64,000 nucleotides of DNA from Actinacidiphila bryophytorum (GTDB lineage Bacteria > Actinomycetota > Actinomycetes > Streptomycetales > Streptomycetaceae): contig NZ_JAFFIX010000022.1 in NCBI RefSeq assembly GCF_016916835.1, positions 62,001 through 126,000 on the forward strand. The letters are read 5' to 3'. Shown here in pieces: positions 57,875 through 64,000 of the stretch. The stretch's first letter is position 1; every line of letters begins with the position of its first letter. Below the pieces are notes generated by a model. That model saw only the letters and a program-made list of their open reading frames with translations, did not search any database and was not told the origin of the DNA. The translations under genes and the position numbers were made by a program.

Positions 57875-60800
57875 TCAGTCGAACCAGCGGTCCCGCGCCA
57901 GCTCCTCCGTGCGTGACGGGTCCTCGATCAGCGCGGCCAGTTCGAAGCGGCGCTCCCAGTGGCCCGCGGCCCAGGCAAGGCCCGCGGCGACGCCCTCGAC
58001 GGTGGCGGCGTGCAGCGTGCCGTCCGCGTAGCGCCAGTCGACCTCGACGCCACCGGTGAGCAGCAGCTCCTCGTGCTCGACGTACGAGCGGGGTGCGCCA
58101 GGCAGCAGGTCGTGCACGGCGGGCAGCACCTCGTGCGGCTCGCCCTGCGAGGTCACGGCGGCGTCCACGGCCTCGCTGAGCCGGCGCACCTGGAACAGCT
58201 CGGCCAGGTCCGCGGCAAGGCGCGGCGGAACGGGCAGCAGGGCGAGCCCGCCGGCCAGCGGCAGCAGGTCGGGGGCGTCGGCGACCAGGGCGTCCGCGGC
58301 GTCCACCACGGCGGTCTCGCCGTCCACCACGGCCCGCAGCTCGTCGGGCAGGGTGACCTGGTCGGGGTCCAGCTCGGCCAGGGCCGCGTAGAGGCGGTGC
58401 AGCTGGGCGGGGGCGACCTGGCGCCCTGGGTCGGCGAGCCGGCCGAGCAGTTCCGCGGCGCCGCCCGGCTCGGCCAGCAGCGCGGCCACGGTGGTGCGTA
58501 CGCCGAGCGCCCGCAGCACCTGCTCGTCCACGCCGGTGCCGGTCTCGGCCTCGTCGTAGAGCCCGGCCAGGAGCCGGTCGCCGCCGGCCGTGCGCAGGCC
58601 CACCGGGTGGCGGCCGTCGAGGACGGGGTGGTCGCGCAGCCACCAGGCGGCGTAGGGGCGTACGGACTCGGTGGTGCCGTCGGGGAGCAGCACCCGGACG
58701 GGGGCGGTCACCGCGTCGCGCAGCGGCGGCCGGGACAGCAGCGCGAGGGCCTGCGGCCATGCGTCGTCGTCGACCAGGTCCAGGTCGCGGACACCGGTGA
58801 TCTCGGTGGCGACCGGCGGCACGTCGGTCTCCGGCAGCTGGTCCAGGACGTCCTCGCACCACACGTCCACGGCGTCGAGCAGGCCGACGTCGTCGGGCTC
58901 GGCCCAGTCGCTGTCGCGCGGTTCGAGGTCGTCGGGGTCGAGGACGACGTCGGCGGCGCGGACCAGGGCGAAGGTCGCGAGCACCCCGACGGCGGTCAGC
59001 GGCTGCTCGCCCCAGCGCTCTGCCAGGTCGGCGTCCACGGTGCCGAGTTCGCCGTCGCGCAGTACGGCCTCCAGGGGGCTGCCGGGCAGCACGAGTTCGC
59101 CTGCGGGGGCGAGTTCGCCGTCCTCGTCGGGCAGGGCGAGCGCGGCCAGCCACGGTTCGTCGCCGGGGGCCAGGCCCGCGGCGCGGGCCAGCGTCAGCAC
59201 GGTCTCGGCGAGTTCGTCGGCGTCCAGGCCGCTCTCGTCCTGGTCCCAGGCGGTGTCCTCGTCCAGCGAGGCGGCGACCGCGGCCCGCACCTGCGGGGTG
59301 GTCAGCACCGCCCGGGGCGTGGCGGGGGCGGCGCCGAGCTTCTCCAGCAGCGGGTGGGCGGCGTCCGGGTGGGCGACCCGCAGCCCGAGCCTGGCCAGCA
59401 GCTCCGGGTCCACTGCGGCGGAGTCGTCGCCCGGCACGGGCAGCAGCACCTGGCGCGGGCCGACCACCGTGCGGCCGTCGGCGAGCGGTACGGGCAGGCC
59501 GCTGAGGACGTCGGCGTCAGTGCCGGCGAGGGCGTCGTAGAGCCGCCACCACCAGGCGGCGGGGCGCTCGGTGCCGGACAGCCGGTCCACGGCGTCGGCG
59601 AGCGAGAGCCGGCCGACGCCCAGCTGGCGCAGGGCGGGGCGGCGTTCCAGCGCGGACGGCACCAGGGTCGGCAGCACCTCGGCCAGGACGCGCACCGCCT
59701 CGGCGGTGGCGCCCTCGACGACCTCGGCCTCGACGGGCCGCAGCGCGTCGCCCTCGCCGGCGAGCGGGCCGCCGCCGTCCCAGCCGTCGAGGTCGGCGGC
59801 GGGCGCGGCGGCCTGCGCCGGGACCTCGGCGGCGCGCGGCAGGAAGGGGGTGCGGGGCAGCTGCGCCAGGATGCGGCGGCGCAGCTCGGCGTCCAGCTCG
59901 CCCTTGCCGAGCGGCCCCGGCACCAGGTCGACCACCCCGGTGGAGGTGGGGCGCCACCCGGCGAGCAGCCGCACATATGTGTCGGCGGCGCGGGCGACCA
60001 GGAAGTCGGTGAGCGGCCCGGGCGCCGCGTGCCTGCGGGTCGGGTCGAGCGGCAGCGAGGCCAGCAGCAGCGCGGGCAGGCCGAGCGCTTCGTCGGTGGG
60101 CGTCGGGGCGTGCACGACGCCCGCGGTGCGGGGTGCGGCCGGTGAGCCGTCGGCGGCGACGGGCACCGCCCAGGTCACCGACCACACCGGGCGCAGGCGC
60201 TCCTCGACGGGGCGGTCGGCCAGCAGCTTTGCGGTCAGGTCGCCGCCGTCGGATGCGACCCGCCAGCGGGTGGCGGCGTCGGCGGTGGAGTCCTCGACCA
60301 GGACGTCGCCGTCCTCGGCCTGCCGGCGGGTGAGCGTCCTGATGCCCGCGGGGGTCTCCACGACGACCTCGGACAGGCCCGGCAGGGCCAGCAGCAGGGC
60401 GTCGTCCACGGCGGCCAGCAGCCGCCCGGCCAGGTCCTCGGCCGCGCCGTCGCGCAGCGGCAGGACGACGACGGTGTCGTACGTGTCGGGCGCGCTGCCC
60501 TCCGCGGGCAGCGGCAGCCGCAGCAGCGGGACGTGGCCGTCCCTGCGGCGCAGCTCGCCGTCCAGGCCCGGCACCTGTGCGGCCATCTCGCGCGCCTCGT
60601 TCAGCGACCAGCGCACACCGCCGCTGCGGCCCACCACGGCGGGCTCGTCGCTGACCGCGAGGACGGCGGCGAAGCCGACGCCGAAGCGGCCGACGGCGGC
60701 GGGTCCCTCGTCGCGTTTGGCGGAGGCGCGCAGGGTGGACAGCGACTCGACGGCGGGCGCGTCCAGGGGGGCGCCGGTGTTGGCGGCGGCGAGCAGCGCG

Positions 60801-61069
60801 GGGGCGTCGGCGGTGGCCTCGTGGTAGGTCAGCCGCAGCCGCCCGGGGACGCCGGCGCGGGTGGCGGCGTCGGCGGCGTTCTGGGCCAGCTCGATGATCA
60901 GCCGGTCGCGGTGGCCGCCGAGGGCGAGGTCCTCCTCGGCGTTGGCGTCCTCGCGGAAGCGGGCGGCCGACGCGGCCCAGGCGGTCAGAACCGCCCGGCG
61001 CAGGTCCGCGGTACGGAAGGGGTCGGGGTGGCCTTCCGGGGGCGTCCGGTTTACGCCTGCGCGCGTCAC
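57875..61069 (-). CDS. Sacsin-N-terminal/Hsp90-like ATPase protein
   Basis: A 1064-residue cytoplasmic protein. The N-terminal 250 residues are an Hsp90-type (GHKL) ATPase: HRDRLIIELAQNAADAATRAG (N box), ALLAAANTGAPLDAPAVESL with the Asn-Thr-Gly loop, and VGRFGVGFAAVLAVSDEPAV (G2 box). The rest, Asp/Leu/Ala-rich, resembles the long middle part of sacsin-like proteins in Streptomyces, with no recognised enzyme motif. Possibly a chaperone. Start: GTG 61069, six bases after AAGGA; the upstream Gly/Arg-rich frame is discarded. It converges on the P-type ATPase gene; the minisatellite ends 2 bp from its stop. Neighbours give no hint of a client. Confidence 0.85.
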   Translation of the reverse strand: MTRAGVNRTPPEGHPDPFRTADLRRAVLTAWAASAARFREDANAEEDLALGGHRDRLIIELAQNAADAATRAGVPGRLRLTYHEATADAPALLAAANTGAPLDAPAVESLSTLRASAKRDEGPAAVGRFGVGFAAVLAVSDEPAVVGRSGGVRWSLNEAREMAAQVPGLDGELRRRDGHVPLLRLPLPAEGSAPDTYDTVVVLPLRDGAAEDLAGRLLAAVDDALLLALPGLSEVVVETPAGIRTLTRRQAEDGDVLVEDSTADAATRWRVASDGGDLTAKLLADRPVEERLRPVWSVTWAVPVAADGSPAAPRTAGVVHAPTPTDEALGLPALLLASLPLDPTRRHAAPGPLTDFLVARAADTYVRLLAGWRPTSTGVVDLVPGPLGKGELDAELRRRILAQLPRTPFLPRAAEVPAQAAAPAADLDGWDGGGPLAGEGDALRPVEAEVVEGATAEAVRVLAEVLPTLVPSALERRPALRQLGVGRLSLADAVDRLSGTERPAAWWWRLYDALAGTDADVLSGLPVPLADGRTVVGPRQVLLPVPGDDSAAVDPELLARLGLRVAHPDAAHPLLEKLGAAPATPRAVLTTPQVRAAVAASLDEDTAWDQDESGLDADELAETVLTLARAAGLAPGDEPWLAALALPDEDGELAPAGELVLPGSPLEAVLRDGELGTVDADLAERWGEQPLTAVGVLATFALVRAADVVLDPDDLEPRDSDWAEPDDVGLLDAVDVWCEDVLDQLPETDVPPVATEITGVRDLDLVDDDAWPQALALLSRPPLRDAVTAPVRVLLPDGTTESVRPYAAWWLRDHPVLDGRHPVGLRTAGGDRLLAGLYDEAETGTGVDEQVLRALGVRTTVAALLAEPGGAAELLGRLADPGRQVAPAQLHRLYAALAELDPDQVTLPDELRAVVDGETAVVDAADALVADAPDLLPLAGGLALLPVPPRLAADLAELFQVRRLSEAVDAAVTSQGEPHEVLPAVHDLLPGAPRSYVEHEELLLTGGVEVDWRYADGTLHAATVEGVAAGLAWAAGHWERRFELAALIEDPSRTEELARDRWFD

Positions 61070-61415
61070 GTGCGGTCCTTCGCTCGCCGGGTCGGCCCTA
61101 CGGGCCTGTGCACGGTGACGGTACCGCCATTCGGCGTGCCCTTCATCCCGCGCCCACACCCGCGGCCCCCGACCCGCACCGTCCAGGCCACCGCCCCCGG
61201 CCAGACCCCACGCCCAGCCCACCACAAGCCGCCCAGAACCCCCCGGAAGCCACGACTGCCCGGCCCCGGCACCCGACAGCCGCCAGGTTCCGGCGGGTCC
61301 TCCGCCGCCACCCGACAGCCGCAAACCACCAGGTACCTGCGGGTCACCCGCGGCCTCACCCGCCGGGAAGCCACCACCGCCCCGCCTCGCGACTGGCGCG
61401 CGGCAGCCGGCGCCG
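61070..61415. other. Gene-free stretch between sacsin-like and DUF3027 genes
   Basis: 346 bp upstream of the sacsin-like gene and downstream of DUF3027. No credible gene. CACCCGACAGCCGC occurs twice (near 61268 and 61310), and many CCCGC words occur. It must hold the promoter of the sacsin-like gene; I see no clean -10 box. Confidence 0.4.
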
Positions 61416-62345
61416 TCAGCTGCCGGCCGGGTCCCCGGACGGCTCGCCCGCGCCCGCGGGCTCCGCGCCGCCCTGCGCCGCCGGGCCGCCCGGCCCGCCG
61501 TCCGGCTCGGCGGAGCCGTCCTGCTCGGCCTTGTGCAGCGCCAGCGGGTCGGTGTCGTGGAGTTCGTCGAGGACCATCGGGGCGGGCTGCGGAGGGCGGG
61601 GCATGACCGCGGCCTCGGAGTGGCCGCCGCAGCCGTAGCCGAGGGAGACCAGCCGGCCGTCGGCCGGCGAGAACTCGTTGGCGCACAGGCCGAACGCCTG
61701 GCTGAGGGAGCCGGCGATCGGCACCAGGAAGCCGCAGCTGACGCAGTTGGCGGGCGCGGCCTGCGCCATCGCCGTCTTGGGGCCGAACTGCTCGTCCCAG
61801 CGGTCGGCGGCGGCGTGCAGGCCGTACCGGGACAGCACCCGGGGGCGCCCCATGCCGAGCTGTCCGGCGATCGAGCCGATCGTGGCGACGGACGGCACGA
61901 CCATGTCGGCGTCCTCCTCGACCTCGGAGCCGGGCTCGCCGGCCGGCGGCTCGTCGTCTCCGGTCCAGCCCGGCTCCAGGCGCAGGTCGTCCGCCTCGGT
62001 CGGCAGCAGGTCGCCGGGGCCCATGTCGCCGGGCCGCAGCCGCTCGCTCCAGGGCACCCACTCGGGTGCGAGGACCGCGTCGGATCCCGGCAGCAGCACC
62101 GTTTCGTCGATGGTCACGACCTTGGCGCGGGACGCCCTGGTCAGCGTGGTGGCCCAGCGCCACCCGCGGTAGGCGGGCTCGGTGCAGGCGAAGAAGTGGG
62201 TGACGACCCGGTCGCCCTCCGCGGCGACCCCAAGGTGCTCCCCCACGGACTGCGGCCCCGCCGCCTCCAGCGTGACCGCCCTGGCCACGTCGACGGCCTC
62301 GGCGCACAGGCGGTCAGGGGTACGGCTTCGCATCGCTGCACTCAC
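61416..62345 (-). CDS. DUF3027-family protein
   Basis: A 309-residue soluble protein recognised as the actinobacterial DUF3027 family: RLCAEAVDVARAVTLEAAG and EHLGVAAEGDRVVTHFFAC near the start, PAYRGWRWATTLTRASRAK, VVTIDETVLLPGSDAVLAPEW, then LSRYGLHAAADRWDEQFGP and a Cys cluster (NCVSCGFLVPI, LGYGCGGHS) that could bind a metal. The C-terminal 50 residues are Pro/Gly/Ala/Glu-rich. Function unknown. Start: GTG 62345; an ATG four codons in is possible. AGAAA and TTTCT flank the start as a short palindrome. Confidence 0.82.
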   Translation of the reverse strand: MSAAMRSRTPDRLCAEAVDVARAVTLEAAGPQSVGEHLGVAAEGDRVVTHFFACTEPAYRGWRWATTLTRASRAKVVTIDETVLLPGSDAVLAPEWVPWSERLRPGDMGPGDLLPTEADDLRLEPGWTGDDEPPAGEPGSEVEEDADMVVPSVATIGSIAGQLGMGRPRVLSRYGLHAAADRWDEQFGPKTAMAQAAPANCVSCGFLVPIAGSLSQAFGLCANEFSPADGRLVSLGYGCGGHSEAAVMPRPPQPAPMVLDELHDTDPLALHKAEQDGSAEPDGGPGGPAAQGGAEPAGAGEPSGDPAGS

Positions 62346-62593
62346 AGAAATCGTTTCTCTCTCTACGCCGTCTCACGTGTGCGCCCGTGGGCGGAAGGAC
62401 CCGACGCGGAGAGCTGCAGCGGAGCGGACCTGCGGACCGCTTCGACGCCTACCTGCCCTGCCTCATCCGGTCCTGCCCGAGCGTCCTCGGGCGCACCTGT
62501 TGCCACCCATTCTGCGTGATCGCACGGTACCTGTGCGCACCACGCCAGCAAAGGAGGGGGTGAGCCGACTTCCGTTTGGGGCAGGATTGCGTC

Positions 62594-63970
62594 ATGGCAA
62601 GAACCACGACCACGACCCGGGGGCCCGCGCGCAGAGTCGGGCATGCCCTGGCCCGCGGCGTGGGGGCTCCGGCCGGTGCGCTGGGCCGGCGTATCCGGCG
62701 TACGACACATGCGGGAGGCGCGGGCGAGTCGGGTCTGGCCAAGCTGATCGAGCTGCACGCGGTGAATTCCGCGGGCGACATGATGATCACGGTCGCGCTC
62801 GCGAGCACGGTCTTCTTCTCGGTGCCCAGCGGCGAGGCCCGCGGCCGGGTGGCGCTGTATCTGCTGGTGACGATGGCGCCCTTCGCGCTGCTCGCGCCGG
62901 TGATCGGCCCGCTGCTCGACCGGTTGCAGCACGGCCGCAGGGCCGCGATGGCGATGGCGATGATGGCCAGGGCCGTGCTCGCCTGGACGATGGCCGGGGT
63001 GATCTCGACCGCGGGGCTCGGCCTGTATCCGGCGGCGCTGGGCGTGCTGGTGGCCTCGAAGGCGTACGGCGTGGTGCGCAGCGCGGTGGTGCCGCGGCTC
63101 TTGCCGGGGCGTACGACGCTGGTGAAGGCCAATTCCCGGGTCACCCTGTCGGGTCTGCTGGCCACCGCCGTGGCCGCGCCGGTCGGTGCGGGGCTGAACG
63201 TGATCGGGCCGCAGTGGCCGCTCTACGGGGCTTTCGTGGTCTTCATCTGCGGCGCCCTGCTGTCGCTTTCGCTGCCGGGCAAGGTCGACTCGGCCCGCGG
63301 TGAGCAGCGGGTGCGGCTGTCGGCCGACGAGGAGGCGCCGCCGGAGCCGTCGGGTATCCCGGGGCGCAAGCCCGGCCTGCTGGGCGTCGGCTCGTCGGTG
63401 CTGCACGCCTTGCAGGGCAACGGCGGGCTGCGGTCGCTGTCCGGCTTCCTGACGATGTTCCTGGCCTTCATGATGCGCGAGCACCCGCTGGGCGGGCTGA
63501 CCCCTGCCATGTCGCTGGGCGTGGTGGGTGTCGCGGCGGGCGTAGGAAACGCGTTCGGCACCGCACTCGGCGCGTGGCTCAAGGCGCGCGGCCCCGAGGT
63601 GATCATCGCGACGGTGCTGGTGTGCGCGCTGAGCGCGGCGACGATAGCGGCCGGCTGGTACAGCCTGGTCACGGTGGCGACGCTGACCGCGGTGGCCGGT
63701 ATCTCGCAGGCGCTGGCGAAGCTGTCGCTCGACGCGCTGATCCAGCGCGACGTGCCGGAGATGGTGCGGACCTCTGCCTTCGCGCGCTCCGAGACCGCGC
63801 TCCAGCTGTCGTGGGTGGTCGGCGGCGGCCTCGGCATACTGCTGCCGCTGAACGGCCCGCTGGGCATGGCTTGCGCGGCGGGGCTGGTGCTCGTGGCCTT
63901 CCTGCTGTCCGTACGCGGTCTGCTGGGCGCGGCCCGGCGCGGCAGTACGGCCAGGGCGCGCGTGGCGTGA
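62594..63970 (+). CDS. MFS transporter
   Basis: A 458-residue protein with about 11-12 TMs: MMITVALASTVFFSVPSGEA, ALYLLVTMAPFALLAPVIGP, then LLDRLQHGRRAAMAMAMMAR as the 2-3 loop. FLVFLLSV-like TM12 AAGLVLVAFLLSVRGLL ends the chain. The first 50 residues are a basic cytoplasmic tail (RARRVGHALARG-like). Gene order beside DUF3027 is as I remember it in Streptomyces. Substrate unknown. Start: ATG 62594; CAGGAT precedes it by six bases, a possible leaderless box. No terminator is visible before the window ends 30 bp later. Confidence 0.88.
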   Translation: MARTTTTTRGPARRVGHALARGVGAPAGALGRRIRRTTHAGGAGESGLAKLIELHAVNSAGDMMITVALASTVFFSVPSGEARGRVALYLLVTMAPFALLAPVIGPLLDRLQHGRRAAMAMAMMARAVLAWTMAGVISTAGLGLYPAALGVLVASKAYGVVRSAVVPRLLPGRTTLVKANSRVTLSGLLATAVAAPVGAGLNVIGPQWPLYGAFVVFICGALLSLSLPGKVDSARGEQRVRLSADEEAPPEPSGIPGRKPGLLGVGSSVLHALQGNGGLRSLSGFLTMFLAFMMREHPLGGLTPAMSLGVVGVAAGVGNAFGTALGAWLKARGPEVIIATVLVCALSAATIAAGWYSLVTVATLTAVAGISQALAKLSLDALIQRDVPEMVRTSAFARSETALQLSWVVGGGLGILLPLNGPLGMACAAGLVLVAFLLSVRGLLGAARRGSTARARVA

Positions 63971-64000
63971 ACACGCGGCCTGAACGCGTGCCCTGAGCGC

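Overview
The window is chromosomal DNA from a high-GC actinomycete, almost certainly of the Streptomyces group. Third codon positions are nearly all G or C, GTG and TTG starts are common, and many genes overlap by 1-4 bases. Several genes appear to be transcribed leaderless, with a TANNNT box 6-7 bases before the start codon. The family content is typical of Streptomyces: a DmdR1-type iron regulator, SCO4402-family, DUF3027, DUF2530 and CGNR proteins, a STAS/anti-sigma kit and a Tad pilus operon. The order dmdR1 / SIS protein / PAS protein / pdxH / citrate synthase / serC resembles a conserved stretch of Streptomyces chromosomes as I recall it; I could not run an alignment. I see no rRNA, tRNA, IS element, prophage or CRISPR array.

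Layout. 0-3.6 kb: a flavin monooxygenase cut by the left edge, then an MFS exporter divergent from a GlxA-type AraC regulator. 3.6-7.0 kb: a sigma-regulation neighbourhood (HATPase anti-sigma kinase, STAS antagonist, ECF-like sigma factor coupled to a zinc-finger anti-sigma/maleylpyruvate-isomerase-like protein). 7.0-13 kb: purU, an SCO4402-family protein, an orphan amino-acid-type binding lipoprotein, a Pro/Gln-rich one-TM protein and a TPR regulator. 13.4-16.7 kb: a degenerate prim-pol protein and a two-gene ABC transporter. 16.7-18.7 kb: an MFS exporter and a CGNR regulator sharing one striking operator. 18.7-19.1 kb: a cluster of inverted intergenic repeats.

19.1-34.0 kb is the most distinctive part. 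A complete-looking leftward Tad/Flp pilus operon (cpaB, cpaE/tadZ, tadA, tadB, tadC, flp, two tadE, tadG-like) ends in a 985-residue membrane protein that joins a LysM domain to a SARP/BTAD-like module. Divergent from it is a 1500-residue EccC/FtsK-type ATPase with an FHA domain. It faces a WXG100 gene across a bidirectional terminator. No other type VII secretion genes are present.

34-47 kb: a lipoprotein, an alpha/beta hydrolase, the iron regulator dmdR1, a SIS protein, a PAS protein and core metabolism (pdxH, a citrate synthase, a D-lactate-dehydrogenase-like FAD/Fe-S fusion, serC). 46-50 kb: a secreted beta-propeller, an SGNH hydrolase, a chimeric pseudogene and an aldo/keto reductase. 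50-53 kb: a marR-MFS-thpR operon with a tiny membrane ORF behind it. 53-64 kb: a ribbon-helix-helix protein, a purine-type permease, DUF2530, a P-type ATPase, a 16-bp minisatellite, a sacsin/Hsp90-like ATPase, DUF3027 and an MFS transporter. Regulatory logic visible from sequence alone includes the CGNR/MFS operator, the marR promoter half-sites, the inverted repeat before the RHH gene, and long GC hairpin terminators between convergent genes.
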